The notes below the pieces were generated by a model that saw only the letters and a list, made by a program, of their open reading frames with translations, did no database searches and had not been told where the DNA came from. A DNA stretch of 64,000 bases from Margaritifera margaritifera (Eukaryota > Mollusca > Bivalvia > Unionida > Margaritiferidae), in NCBI GenBank assembly GCA_029931535.1, contig JAQPZY010001498.1, positions 186,001 through 250,000 on the forward strand, given 5' to 3'. Below are positions 13,061 to 26,268 of this stretch, piece after piece; positions within the stretch are counted from its first letter, which is position 1; the number at the start of each line of letters is the position of its first letter. The translations under genes and the position numbers were made by a program.

Positions 13061-15224
13061 TGACGTTATAACGTCATTTGTGATGTTATGAGATGTTACA
13101 TATATGCAAATTATGATATGTGTATATTAACGTAAATAATACAGTAGTCATGTAATACAAAACTATCATCCTCCTAACTAACCAATCGGGATACGCAGAT
13201 TTGCTAGTTACCAGCCTATGATATTGGCTTGCCAATTCAGTCCAGATACTAGCAAAAATGTACAAAATACTGTTTATTTAATTTTTTTATTTCTGCAGAT
13301 TCTTGCTTACTGCCAGATCTGTATCGTCTTATCATATTATCTCATTGATCGACATCGTAGCAAATGGACAACTGTTCACTTCAATCACTCCGATAACTAC
13401 TCTTTGATGAATAGACTGTGTAACATAAAAAGACGTCCATCTTCACACATGTTGGTATTTACCGTAACTTCCTAATAGTAGTCACAGGAAGCTATCCGTT
13501 AATTTAGTTCCATGTGTAACTATAGACAATTGTTATTAAATTACCACAACGAAATTGAAACTTGAAGTTCATAACAATCTGCAAGTAGCTTATTAAATAT
13601 CATATTTTAACTTTATTTCTAGCTCACTTTTGCCATTCCACTTTTTCTAAAAATTATATTTTATACGTATCATTTTAATAATTTAGTACCAGATTACGAA
13701 TGACTGAAAATTACAAACTGAAGATTGTCATATCAATGAAAATATATTCAACATTTATTTTATTATCATTATAATTTGGCCTAAGCGTAATTAATTAATT
13801 AATTAATTAATTAATATAGTTAAGCTATAATCTTTGGGATGTTGACGAGAAGGAACTAGTGTACTAGTGTACGACTCAAATGAATTTCAAATTGTACGTA
13901 TATAATAATTTACAGAACTTTTTGGGAAGAATGTGGGGAAATCATCTTTTGGGAATTATATAGACTTTTCTGAATCATATATGAAATAATTGACTGGTGA
14001 TAGATTTAAAAACATCATACGCAAGGGTTTTTAATATTATTAATGTCAAAACAATAATGGTGGAGCAGATAAAATAGATCTTGCGTTGAGTTAATGGAAC
14101 ATCCTGCAGATCCAATGAAGAACTCATAAATCAGCATTGGCACCGATGATTGCCGTAAACTCAGACAACTGGGTGGATTTACAAGAGTAAGTATGGTATT
14201 CTTTAACCAGATATTTCGGACTCAACCTATTTTAAGGTCATTAAATGATCTAAACGTCTGTCAGGAGTTGTTGAATAACCTATAAAGAATATTATTTCTA
14301 ACTTTTTTTTCTTCTTCCATCCAATGAAATGGGAACGTAAATCCTCTGAATAATTATATTCCAATGAATTTTGCAACTGAACAACATTGTAATCAAAAGT
14401 TTCCAAGGAGACTGTTTGAACAGAAATATGAAATAATGACTACAATATTTCTTTCTATTGAAAATCATAACTATTGTACAAAAGATTAAGCGCTTTTTAT
14501 AGTAATCACAGTTTGTGGAGCTGTTGAAAGGATAATCACTGCAGAACTATCAATTTGTCATTGTTGATATACTAAAACGGTGAACACGATATAAAGAAAT
14601 ATGTAGGTAAAACACAGGAAGGAATTTTATGTAGAGATCTATCTGTAAAACACAATCGGACGCATAAAGTCCACTCGCCCGCCTTCTTATGAGTTTGAAA
14701 TTCGACAAATCGAAATGAGGAATAATTATTCAATGAGATAAAAACTGACTTAAAAGAGCCGCCAACCGCTAAGAAACTGGAACGCAAGTCCAGTTAGGGT
14801 TAATATAGATGAAGTAATTGTTGTCAATGGAACATTTAAAGGGATATTCCACTTTAAACCCAGAATCGGGACGAGGGCAAGTTAAGGGGTAACTTACAGG
14901 TAAATAAATACCGTTAAATACGTGTGTACACATTTCATCGACTTAAACTGAAACGAGAGAACACAGTTTCTTAATCGAAGTTCTGATCTGGTTTTCGCTA
15001 TCTTTACGCATCAACAATACAGAACTAATGCGAATATTTTGAGCCGTCCTTAGTTGAAAGGTTTTAAATAAGTATATTTGCCAGTGTGAATACTACCCGC
15101 TAAGAGGGATTAAACAAAGATTTATGCCTTTAAATTCGCTTTTTATTATTTGTGTGTTTCTGGGTAAGATTCCTCACAGAAAAAAAAAACAATTTATACA
15201 GAAACAATTTCGAGACAGATGAAA
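13061..15224. other. Noncoding, AT-rich
   Basis: Nothing recognised apart from the TTAA repeat. Confidence 0.5.
13788..13816. repeat. (TTAA)n microsatellite
   Basis: About seven units of AATT/TTAA. Confidence 0.9.
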
Positions 15225-15396
15225 TTCGGTATATTAGAGGGATAAGTTGAAAGTTTTTGGTTTTCTCTCTACATTGTAAGTCCTTTAATCAGTCATTTAT
15301 TCTGACAATTTTCGGTATATTAGAGGGATAAGTTGAAAGTTTTTGGTTTTCTCTCTACATTGTAAGTCCTTTAATCAGTCATTTATTCTGACAATT
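15225..15396. repeat. Perfect 86-bp tandem duplication
   Basis: 15225-15310 and 15311-15396 appear identical (starting TTCGGTATATTAGAGGGATA), indicating a very recent duplication or an assembly artefact. Confidence 0.92.
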
Positions 15397-16018
15397 TTAA
15401 CGAAAATATAATCTTAAAATTATCGAAAATTTGATTCAAAAATCACTTTTATTTGGAAGGATTTTCAAATCTGTTGACGTAACTTAGCCGGACGAGGAAA
15501 TCATGTGTGAAATTCGGAAATGTACAAGTTTGCTTAATTATGTGTACAGTTCGCTTTCTCCAGCAATTCAGAGTATATAAACACATTTACTAAAGAGATC
15601 TGATCTATTTAGCTTTGTTAATCGACACATCAAATAATTGCAATGCTGGTCTCAGGAATGTCAAACCCATATGATAGCTTGTTCTTTGCTTTCTTTGGAT
15701 TCCAAATTCGAGCCCAGAAGTAGAAATATTAATATAGAACTGATTTGTGTACGTTCTGAAGAAAGCAATTCATGTTATTTCTTGGAGAGTACTATTATCA
15801 ACTACAAACATAATAAACAATAGATCACAGAGCCAGATGTTTGTTATGAATTATTGTCAGGGCATTGATAATAAGTCTACAGCTAATTCATGAATTTGCT
15901 AACTTTTCAATTATAAGTGTATTTTTAAAACATAGATAATCAGCAGAATCTTAGAAGTCTAAGATGAAAAGTATTCCATAAATGTATCGATATATCGAAT
16001 CTAGCTCTCGCACACATA

Positions 16019-16235
16019 CCGTCTATACTCGCATATAAGTCTGATCCAAATGCAAATAACATAGACCCTGATCTGCCGTCGCATAATGCGCCAGCAGATC
16101 AGGGTCTATGTTGTTTGTTCTACTGATTAGTCCTTACGAACTGCATAGATCCAGATCTGTCGGCGCATTATGCGACGGCAGATCTGGGTCTAAGCAGTTT
16201 GCAGTTGGTATCGGTTTATACGCGAGTACAGACGG
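16019..16235 (+). mobile_element. Three-hairpin MITE family, copy 2
   Basis: A 217-bp copy flanked by TA on both sides, consistent with a TA target duplication. The left hairpin is 16053-16117 (arms of about 24 nt around the loop GTCGCATAATGCGCC) and the right hairpin is 16138-16200 (loop GGCGCATTATGCGAC). The outer inverted repeats at 16019-16052 and 16200-16235 pair around both. This is one of the best-preserved copies. Confidence 0.88.
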
Positions 16236-17582
16236 TATACACGCACAGACATACATAACCTTTTCAGAAGTAATAAAAGACTCCACTCAGTGATACATTC
16301 GTGTTTGACAGACATTAAACACGTGGCGAGGTCGTTGCATCATGTCATAGTTCGAACCTTCCTCAGTATAAGAATGTGCCAGGCGTTCTGCCGCTTGCTC
16401 CATGCACGATTCAATCCGACAGGTCACGTCAAGTTTAATAAAAGTTCATTTTAAATCATCCAGATCTCAGTATTTTGTCGATTTCTAATTTTCCTGTCGA
16501 TTTGCAGACACGATAGAATTTTTGCAATTTGTTACTGAAGATATTTTTCTATCTTAATTTAAGACAGAAATCCGGTTTCCTGAAAATCCTTCAATATACA
16601 TCGATATACATCTGGTCTGTTGTTGGATGGAGAATATGTACCAGAATGAAATTATTAGTGTGCATCAGAGACGATGAAAGTAATGTGAGAAAAATATGAC
16701 GTTCTATCCATAAATCAACGAATAAGACAGCAGGAGAAACAATGATATTTTCTTTCCAGCCGGGATATTTTTTTCTTTTACCTCAAGATGATTGTTTTCC
16801 AACTAATACAACAGATATAACAGGTTCTTTTTTTTCTCAATAAATCAGAGCAAGAATTTTTTTCAAGCTATTTGAGGCCAGAAATGACTTTTGTTTAAAA
16901 ATATTACACCAGCCCCACCCCACCACCCCTCCCCCGGCCCCCTCGCCGAAAAATAAATGATCGGTCCCTTAGTGTACAACAGATGTTCACCACTTAATAA
17001 GTGTAGGTTTGGTGTCTGTCTAGCTAAGAGGCATATAGATTGATAATGATGTTCATCTAGGTGTCGGAAATTGAAATGCAAAAATAACACCACTACTAAT
17101 AATAATCCATGGAGGGAGAAGTACAAAATGGTAAAATTACATTAAGGTCGCTGCAAACTATTGGACCTGTGAGTTAGGATACCTCGTGTTGGACATATAT
17201 TGAACAACATGTGTAACCAAATGCAAGCTGTTTTAAAAACTAAGTATGACTGTTTTTAGAGAAGGTTTTTGAGGCGAGTAGATGTATAACATGTCATGAT
17301 GTCGTATTGTTTCATCCTTTTTTTCGTCAAAAAAGAAATCAGTGCACACATTCTTAGGCAAGTAGCATCAGTTTCTCTCACAAAACTACTGTTTCCTTGT
17401 AACTTATCCGTTCAAAACATTCAGTAACGTAGCAAGCTTACAATAATTACAGAGCATTTTTAGTTAAAACAAAATAAAGACAGTAATTTCCTGGGTATTT
17501 ATTAAACCTTTATAATTTAAAGCATGATATATCTTTAAAGAAACAAATCAGTCACGTTTCTTTCCCGCTTCCCAACCAATAG
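16236..17582. other. Noncoding; C-rich patch at 16905-16945
   Basis: The C-rich patch (CCCCACCCCACCACCCCTCC) resembles cores of the hAT-like MITEs, but no terminal repeats or target duplication were found. Confidence 0.4.
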
Positions 17583-17790
17583 AGGAAGCCGTGGTTGCTA
17601 AATGGTTAACGTACCTGACTCACGACCGAAAGGGTGCAGGTTCGAATCCGGCCAAGACCAGGTTAGGTACGCAGCCGTGGCGTGGCTCTGGGCAAGACAT
17701 TTTACTCCAGTTACCTCAGTATGATATAAAGGTTCACTTAGTGATGTGCCTTTACACTCTAATCAATAAATTAGCAGTCAGTTCTCAACA
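17583..17790 (+). mobile_element. tRNA-derived SINE
   Basis: Contains GTGGTTGCTAAATGGTTAACG (A-box-like) and a perfect B box GGTTCGAATCC (17639-17649). The body reads CTGGGCAAGACATTTTACTCC, typical of invertebrate SINEs, and the tail is GATGTGCC-like. It is not a tRNA gene because no acceptor stem closes. Confidence 0.72.
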
Positions 17791-18133
17791 AAATGTACAC
17801 CAACCTGTCACAGTGATAGTTTTGCAATATTAGGATTGTATGCTTGAGTTTTCCTGTTTTTAATTTCTTGTCTGTAATGGTGGGTTCGTCTGTGTTTGCA
17901 TTCTCTGTCCAATCTGAGGCCGACCCAAAAGTTTTTAAAGTTAGTTCCTACCACACGACGGTTTTCCTACATCTGGTTTGTATAAGTCATAAAAATGTAA
18001 CCGCAGTTCTTCTATTTGAAAATAGACAGTATGCCATGCTAATTATCTGTCATGTAAGACAGGCTAGGCACTCAGGCAAGGGTTCGTGAGTAACAGCAGA
18101 CATCACCTGGATAAATCTAGTATGGGCCTAAAA

Positions 18134-18244
18134 ATGGCATGTCCAACATGTTTCTAAAAAAATGGCATGACCTACATGTTTCTAAAAAAAGGCATGACTT
18201 ACATGTTTCTAAAAAAAATGGCATGACCTACATGCTTCTAAAAG
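18134..18244. repeat. 28-29-bp minisatellite, four copies
   Basis: Units of the form ATGGCATGACCTACATGTTTC plus TAAAAAA, with A-run length variation. The short open frame over it is a repeat artefact. Confidence 0.85.
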
Positions 18245-19949
18245 TCATAACAGCAATAACAGTACCGTTCTATCCCCCGCATTCCATTGGTCAGTCTCAG
18301 TACTGGATAATGTCTTCATTTATACCATCTTCGTCTTGTAACATTGCAATTACAAAATAATGTCACAGAAGTAAGTTGGACAGTTATGAGTACAGCGGAA
18401 TTTCCGTTTCACCTAGCCATAAGGCCATGTGAACTTATGGTATAACCTTCGTTCGGTGGATTTAGTTCGTGTGCGGCCATTCGGCCATGTACGAACAGTT
18501 GGTATAACCTTGCTTCTACCATGCTTTATACGGCACATGTCATTCGCCGCATGTCATGTCTTCAGCCTTAGTTATCGCGATTGGCCAGTAAAACTGTTAA
18601 ATGTGCAAACATCGATGGACCAATCACAAATAGTTTCGTTAGCAAGATGCCAGGCATAACGTAATATTGGAGGTACACTGCAAGGCTGTCTGAGTATTTA
18701 GGCGTGTTGCTGTGACATTCGAATAGGGCTGAGCTTCCTTGGCCCTGACGATAGGGAAATTGGAATTCGAGCATGGAATTCGAGTAAATGATTCTTTTAC
18801 CTGTTTGAAAAGAACTCGGCAAACAGAAGGTCGTCACGATGTATTGGCTTTTCTTCTAGGGTACCTTTAATATGGTTTGAATGAAAACTAGCATTATCAT
18901 AGCAAGGTCTTAAATTATCCAAGACAATGTTTTGAATGATTCTAGGGGTGTTTGGGAGGGAGGCACATTATAGCGTGACAATGGTAGGACCTTGAATATA
19001 ATTAACCTATAAACTAAATGTCAGTAACATTCAAACACGTGCCGATACCCATGAGTCTCTGACCACTACAATCGCTAGAAAAGGTATCCGGCTGTACGTT
19101 ATTAGCACACGCGCAATGCTAAGCTTGACGAACATTCTGGTCTGACGTCCGTCACCTGTCTGACTGGCATTATATAACATATGCAAATTTAAATAGACAT
19201 AACGTCATCATTTTTAAACCATATTTTCAAATTATGAAACTTTCAGTTTATACTTAGCGTTGATGCTAGTTCTTATTGGTGTAATTGTCAGATAAAATAA
19301 ATTTGACTTTGTATGAGCTGGTATGCTAATGAGCAAGTGTGGTTATCTCTGCTCTGGTGACAGATTAATTGCTGGCCCTGCTAAAAGGTCCTACAAATAA
19401 GGGATACATCTGCTTGCCCTGCTAAAAGGACCAACAAATGAGGGATAAAGCTTACTCGCTGAAAACAAGTTAGTTCTCTGACAATGACATCAATGTCTTT
19501 CTTTAAAAATAAGTTGACGTAATGTAAAATATCACATGTTAATTCGTGCTGTATGCATGCACTATACTATTCAAGAAAAGCAAAAACAAATCTAAGGAGA
19601 TGAAATCTACTCAGGCCAATATACAAAGGTCAAATATATAGACAGGTAAATATACGCAGATCAATATATTTTAAGCAAAATTATTTCATTAAAAGGTTAT
19701 GTTGTTGAACAAGCTGTAAAAATACAACAACAAAAAAACAACAACATGTAAAAACATATGTTAAAGACAGCTGCAACTGAATTTTGAGGAGACTGTTATT
19801 TTTAGAAGTGAACAGCAAAGATAAAATGCAAAATAGATGTTTTGTGAAATGATGCCTTATTTTTGCAAAGCCCCCGGTGATTGGTTGTGCTGCTCGGATA
19901 TCGATGGAGATCTATATGTTACAATAAGAAGTGGGACCTAATCCATAAT
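18245..19949. other. Noncoding
   Basis: Apart from the 41-bp tandem pair, only short repeated words (GGTATAACCTT, GGCATG). No gene. Confidence 0.45.
19376..19450. repeat. 41-bp tandem pair
   Basis: CCCTGCTAAAAGG.CC.ACAAAT.AGGGATA occurs at 19376 and 19417. Confidence 0.8.
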
Positions 19950-20074
<125 letters not shown>

Positions 20075-20559
20075 ATGAACATCTATCTATCCATCCACCC
20101 ACCCATACTTGTATCTATCCATCCCTTATCACATACATGATAATGCATCAATCATTTATTCCATATGGGAAAAAGATACAGAGACACACGTTACTTCGCT
20201 CGAGTTAAATGCATGATTGAAGCACCAAAGCTTAGTTCAAGTACGAGGCTTAAAAGATTGAAGAAAAAGTTTTCTAAATACAGACAACAACGGTCCAATA
20301 ATCATGAAAATTAGAGTAATTGTGGTTGCGGTGTTTTATTACGCGTTATTAGGCCATAAATCTCATGTAAATGAAGAGGTTGTCTTATATGTACATTTAC
20401 CTCAAAGAGGCTGGCTTCACTCATTACTCTGTTTACTGAGTTCTTCGGATGCTTTACCGTGTTTCTATTTTCTTAAGCACTGTGGTCTACTGATGTTTTA
20501 CCGTGTTTGAATTTTGTGAAGAACTTGAATTAGTGCTTAGAGAACGGAGATTTAACAAT

Positions 20560-20890
20560 ATGGTGTACTGTGTAGCCTTTGGATGAAAAACAGACCGATA
20601 AAAGGTTATTGGATACGTTTATGTTTGTTTCCGAAGGGGCCAGGTGTTACGGAAGCAGTGGGTTCATTACTGCACATGGCCGACTTCACTAACCCTAATC
20701 CAAAGAGCAGATTATGCTCTATGCATTTTAGCAGGCGTGATCGCGATTCTTCAAGGCTGGCAAAATTTAGTTATGAAAATGCCAAACTACGACTGAAATA
20801 AGGAACAGTGCCTGAGATTACACTCGTAGTTTCAAGGACTGATGCAGTAGCCTCCGCCATATTGTCAACTCCAAGCCCGACTTAAGAACC
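20560..20890 (+). pseudogene. THAP zinc-finger domain remnant
   Basis: ATG at 20560 gives MVYCVAFG (the first Cys region of a C2CH THAP finger), then the frame shifts. The next frame contains FPKGP; LRKQWVHYC lies in yet another frame, followed by ADFTNPNPKSRLCSMHF, which supplies the final C..H. Two indels and a stop therefore break the domain. Further downstream GTVPEITLVVSRTDAVASAI reads in a coding-like frame before a stop. AATAAA at about 21021 could be an old polyadenylation signal. THAP fingers bind DNA and occur in host factors and in P-element transposases; which one this came from cannot be told. Confidence 0.6.
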
Positions 20891-21286
20891 CTTTGAAACG
20901 CATTTTCACATGAATCTTTACCAAATTACTTGGTATGAGCAACACTCTTTGAATCTCGTGCTTTTGTATGGAAAATGTATTGTGTTTTCATCCTTCTCGC
21001 TTTTGTAATGTGTTATGAAATAAATTTTACCAAAGTATGTTTTATTTTTCTTTCCATGAAATCCGAATCTGTCACATTAAATACTAGCAGATCAGGATAT
21101 ACGCAGTCCATTCAACTTGTGGTTTTAATCAAACAGTTAATTCTATAGCATGCGTGAGTATTATACGATGATAAACCCGGGTCTACCATATTCACAGTTG
21201 TGTTTACCTTTGTACAAAGGTAAATGACGCTGCATATCATATAGTACAGGTGTAATTTCATAATGTTACTACATAGATGGATACAT

Positions 21287-21314
21287 AGATAGATAGACTG
21301 AGAGACAGACAGAC

Positions 21315-21381
<67 letters not shown>

Positions 21382-21440
21382 AAGATAGATAGATAGATAA
21401 ATAGATACATAGTTCGAGAGATAGATAGATAGATAGGTAA
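21287..21440. repeat. (GATA)n microsatellite
   Basis: A GATA array with a GACA segment at its left. The SIYL-type frames over it are artefacts. Confidence 0.97.
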
Positions 21441-23801
21441 ATTGGTAGATAAATAGATCATTGCTAAATAGATTCTTTACCAAATTATTGGTAGTTTTAT
21501 GAATACTGTTATAGATTGAAAATGTCCAAAAAGTTATCAATTTATATCATCAGAGATAAAAGTGACTAATTCTGTATTGTTGTTTCTCAGATGCTGCAAG
21601 ATGCTGTATCGGATACTGAGACACTGACCCACATTCATCGGTTGATACACCTTATATCATATTGAAATTGATGAAAATGCAATTTATTCAGGATATATCG
21701 GTTTCTTGACATCATGTATATATTCCTATCTTGACCAGACAGAATTGTACTTGTATATGAATTTTTATTCTATATCACTTGATTTGTATAAAGTTAAATT
21801 GCCTTTTGTTTGTTTATCTTTTACCTACTCTTGATTCAATAGGTGAAATTTCTGTCTCATTAGTGTCAACTGTTTGATGCAATTTTTTTTAAAAAAATAC
21901 AAAACTTATCATAGCAATACAGGGGTGATAATTCCAGTTTTTACCGAATAGCCAAAGTGTGAACCTCGACCAGAGTGCGTACCCTGCCAGTGTCTCTGAT
22001 AGTAGAACACATTCTTGTCGAGTGTATCGACTTCCACCATATGAGAAGTCTTTCGTTGTGAACTCCGTTAAGAAACTTTATGATGATGTACCACGAGAGA
22101 AGATCTTGGACATTTTGAGGGAATGTAGTCTATATAACAAATTGACCCTATATTTTAAGGACTTAAAACTTTTACCTTTGTCTTTTTTTATTTTAAATAC
22201 CTTTTACAGAGTTTCAACTTCTTTACCTTATATCTCTTCTCTTGTTGTTCTACATGTTTGCGTATATTCAGAGGAGTTTATCTTTCTCATTGCTTTTTTG
22301 TGCTATTCTTTGTCTTTAAATTTTTTTTTACTATTTCGGCAAGTATGACGCGGGAAAAATGGAGTAGAAATTCAGATATTTCTTATTATTTCTATGTAAA
22401 AACGTTGGGCTACTTACGTGAAATTTCACTTGCCCAGCAATGATTTTAGTTGTCAGAGCTTGTTGGAATTGGGAATTGTCGTCCCTTGGCTTTTTAAAAT
22501 ATAGGCTAGCCATACCTGGTCCTCAATCAACAATTTGAATGAAAAAATGACTCTTGTCTGGTAAATAGAGGACTATAAAAAGTGTTTACACTTAATTAAA
22601 TTCAACCATTACAGCAGTTTCATTTATAATTTATTGTTTCTGAGCTACTTTACTTTTTTTATACAAGTCATAGTCCACTTCCCCTGGAACATGATAGTCT
22701 AGTTAACGTTTTCAGCTATCTTCCCCCACCCCTTTTCAAGTTATTCTATTTTATCCATCGTTGCGAAAACTGGTTCATTTTCCATAGTTAATTACTTTAA
22801 AAAAATTCTCCGTAAAAGGGCAGGATAACTTAAAAAGGCAAACGGCTTTATTTTTAAAAAGAAGAATATCACTGCACTATTGAAAAAACACAACTCCAAC
22901 AACAATCACAACAACATAAACAATAATAATAATAACAATCTCTCATGAAAGGTGAAAAGTTTCAAAACTGTCTCCGCAATGCTACGATCAAGTGATGCAC
23001 ATGTGTAAGGCGTAAGAGTGGTGGTAGCGATGAGCCACTTCATTTTTGTTTCCTATGCTTCATTGATATGATCAGCAGCAATTTTTTTAAGGTGAACGTT
23101 TGAGATAAATACTTTCATTTTTAATCTTATTAAAAATGGTAGAAGAAAAAAAATCACCGGTGCTAAGTAGATAAGCGGTCCCCGATGCAATGATCTCTCT
23201 GTAAGATTCTGAGGAAGTTTCACTGTCATTTTTTTAGTTAGAAAAGCTCTTTCCATCAACCAGAGATTTTAAACTGATAGGGCTTAATATCTATATGGAA
23301 TTCGACATAAAGTATTTCGTTTTCCATGACGACTTGTTGAAACTAAAGAAACACGATTCGTATTCCGTACGACTGCAACGATCTCTGTACTGTCACGGTA
23401 ACACGTGACTGCTGAAGTCATTAACCTTCTGAATCATAGCGGCTCAGTTAACTTTCGCCGACTTTGCCGGGAATTCTAACCATTATTATGACATGAAGAA
23501 AATTCGTTCAAAAGCATAACCTCTTAATTTAATATTGTATATTCTATACACAAATATTATGGCAGAATAATAGTTTACTGTTGCGATAATCGTAATTTAG
23601 CCAGCTATCGATGGTTAGTAGCTATTCATCATTATTGTCCTCAATGATAAAAAAAAGACTGGATATCGGCTTGGGTGGAAGAATGCCGAACCGCTGGCGT
23701 AATTATAGTGAAAGTTGAAGTGTTTATAGATACTTAACAATACTATTAACTCAAGACGGCACTGCCATTTGTTGTTTTCCCGTTGAACAAGTTAGGCTAA
23801 G
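21441..23801. other. Region downstream of the RERG-like gene; no other gene recognised
   Basis: Includes the presumed 3' UTR on the minus strand. A plus-strand frame at 21959-22348 starts protein-like (PPYEKSFVVNSVKKLYDDVP) but degenerates. It might be a LINE or gene relic I do not recognise. Confidence 0.4.
22848..22853 (-). terminator. Possible polyadenylation signal downstream of the RERG-like gene
   Basis: AATAAA on the minus strand, about 950 nt after the stop codon. An ATTAAA variant occurs nearer, around 23527. Both are weak evidence in AT-rich sequence. Confidence 0.2.
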
Positions 23802-24212
23802 TTATTGCTTTGTGCCGGGCGATTTGAACATTTTATTCAAAACATGTCTAACTTGATAAGCTGAACTTCTCCGTCTAGCTCTAGATTCCACTTGCTTCCT
23901 TCGTTTTATATCTCTGTGAAGTTCATGGAAAAATTCGGATATTTCATCGCCACCATCGGAAGCAGAAGTCTCATAGAATGCGCATGCCATGTCTGTGGCT
24001 AAGTTTTGTCCTTCCATATAGCTGACTTTTCTACCATGGCAGAGATCAGTTTTGTTTCCAACAAGCACACACGTTGAATTTGTCTTTTTAATATCGTCCA
24101 GGTATTGTTTAATATTAGATATTTCTTCGAAACTTTGCCTGTCATTAGCTGCGTATACTAAAGCAAATCCATCGGCCCATCTCACATGACCCTCTCTTTG
24201 AATCGTCCATTC
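23802..24212 (-). CDS. RERG-like: RERG-like GTPase, last coding exon (G4, G5, C-terminus)
   Basis: Terminal exon of 136 codons plus TAA, preceded by acceptor ttgctgcattgcag. It opens EWTIQREGHVRW, matching the switch II region of RERG (known form EDTIQREGHMRW). It then shows G4 NKTD (residues 121-124, guanine specificity) and G5 ETSA (149-152). The C-terminus is basic (RARRRSS, residues 179-185) and ends without a CAAX box. Family knowledge: RERG is likewise not prenylated and is largely cytosolic or nuclear. The total of 204 residues compares with 199 in the human protein as I remember it. RASL12/RASL11 relatives are less likely because of the RERG-specific TIQREGH and RRRSS blocks. No frame damage is seen, so the gene is probably functional. 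Confidence 0.94.
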   Translation of the reverse strand, partial: EWTIQREGHVRWADGFALVYAANDRQSFEEISNIKQYLDDIKKTNSTCVLVGNKTDLCHGRKVSYMEGQNLATDMACAFYETSASDGGDEISEFFHELHRDIKRRKQVESRARRRSSAYQVRHVLNKMFKSPGTKQ

Positions 24213-24589
24213 CTGCAATGCAGCAATATGTTATGGTGTGGTTTAGCTCCATTAATAACCATTTACGTCTCTGTGTCTGTCTAGTCTGCTGTGTAACCAT
24301 TAGAATTATGTAAATTTATAGCTTTTGCTTTACAGTTTAACTTCGGCTTTCCGTCAGTAATTTGTGTCTGATGTATGTCTAACTTGTTAAACTAAAACAT
24401 TTTAACTATAATAATTTCAGAAAACTCTTACTTTGTATATGAAATAAACTGTATGCAGATATGTGACCATATGAATATATTGACATTTGAGAATGTACTG
24501 AAGAAACAGACGAAATATAGAGAAATGTTTGCACTATAGCAGATCTATACATGTATAGGACAGTAAAAGCTAGCACAGAGAGAAAAAGT

Positions 24590-24965
24590 TCAGTCGACTG
24601 GATGTTTGTTGAGAAATTAGAACAGAGTTCAGCGTTGGCAAAAAGCCTCAGCTGTCCAACATTTGAAAAAAAAACGGAGGATGTCCAATCAATTAGAATG
24701 ATTTCGATCTTACTCTTTAGTCAATGCAGTACTGTGCATCTATTTACAAAACAGTCTAATAGTTTGAAAAAAAGATTATGTTTAAGTAGAAAAATGGACA
24801 GTAATGGAAAAAAGATTTAAAATATATACCCTCCAATGTATGATAGTTTCGTATAGTTTCTAGCTATGGCTAAGAAGGTTCACGTGTTGCATTGCCTCTC
24901 ATCTCCATAGTGTCACGCCCAATGTCAGTCACTGACGTCACGCGAACTCAGTCATTGTGGTTTGT
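24590..24965. repeat. Interspersed repeat family R2, copy A (RERG 3' intergenic side of intron 3)
   Basis: Shares diverged blocks with 45865-46165: TCCAATCAAT.AGA.TGATTTCGAT, AAACAGTC.AATAGTT, and GCATTGC...CATCTCC.TAGTGT.ACGC. No coding capacity was recognised. Confidence 0.5.
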
Positions 24966-25198
24966 GATCCGAACACGTAAATTCGTCCTTTTGAACATAA
25001 TGAATAAAATGAACAATTTATGTTTGCACTCTACCCTCGAGTCAGTAAATCATGCCAAAAGTGAGTATTAGCAGTGTATTTTAGTTTGTTAAATCTAAAT
25101 GAGTAAATTTAGCGAAGTGAAGCCCAATGGCATTAAGTGCAGACTCTATAAAGGCTCTAAACATTACCACGTGTTCATGTTGGTATATGCAGGTTTTA

Positions 25199-25271
<73 letters not shown>
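25199..25271. repeat. Compound (GT)n(GA)n microsatellite
   Basis: TG repeats passing into GA repeats. The same composite occurs at 26193. Confidence 0.97.
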
Positions 25272-25273
<2 letters not shown>

Positions 25274-26192
25274 GGGAAGGGAGTGGGGGACGGCGCTTGA
25301 AGTTGCAGGGCTAACATACTCAAAACATAAGCTTCGCTGAAGTTTAAATCATGTTGGATTTGAAGACAGCAACTCAGAATTAACATTCATTCTCCTATAT
25401 CCAGTTTTCTCCACAATACCAATGGAGCAGTAGAAACTCAAACAATTTATTTTCAAGAGGATTGTGGAACCAGATGTATTTTTTTTTTTTATTTTTTTTT
25501 TTTACAGTTTTTGGTCTCTTGTTTCTCGATCGATATTAATTATAATAAAGAAGTGTTACTGCTCTCAATGTTACTTAGAGTCAAATAAAATTCTTTCATG
25601 CGATCAATGGGCAACTGAGGAAAACAAACATCCTTATTTTCATAAGGAATTTGCGTCCATTTTGAAGTTAACAATCAGAGGACTACTGTTCCACTTAGAT
25701 GGGAATACTGCTGACAGATGTCTGCGGTTCTGATTTCAGCACGTCGTGACTATAGCTCAGTTCCATGACAAAAACTGGCATGTCAGGGGAAATCTGAAAA
25801 CTCTCGATTGATCGATCTAAGAAGAAGAAGAAGAAGAAGAAATTGTGACCGAAGTTGAGTTTTTCCATTACTTAGATTAAGCTGATTAGGCTTTAAGCGA
25901 GATCTGACTTGTGGAACTATCGCACAGAGAATTTCCAGATTTCGAAAAAAAAAAACAAAAAAAAAAAACAACACAACAGCTGCTACATAAAGAGGTGTTG
26001 TAACATATTTCAAAAGTGCTTTCTGTTAATCCAGTGTAATTAAATCGGTTGTTTATTGAAATATTGACATCGTTGTCTAGACTGTAAGTATTTCGCAGTT
26101 GTCCAGATAGAGACTATCTTTCATGCCTACCACACACGAGCGAACTATTGAGTTATGTACGAGTTTTCTCCCTCGCGTTAGCAATCACTACT

Positions 26193-26199
26193 CTGTGTC

Positions 26200-26266
<67 letters not shown>
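26193..26266. repeat. Compound (GT)n(GA)n microsatellite
   Basis: TG then GA units, the same order as at 25199. Confidence 0.97.

Positions 26267-26268
<2 letters not shown>

Noticed and set aside
17591..17700. tRNA gene
   Set aside because: A and B boxes are present but no closed acceptor and anticodon stems; a SINE body and tail follow. Same for 8734, 53073 and 60216.
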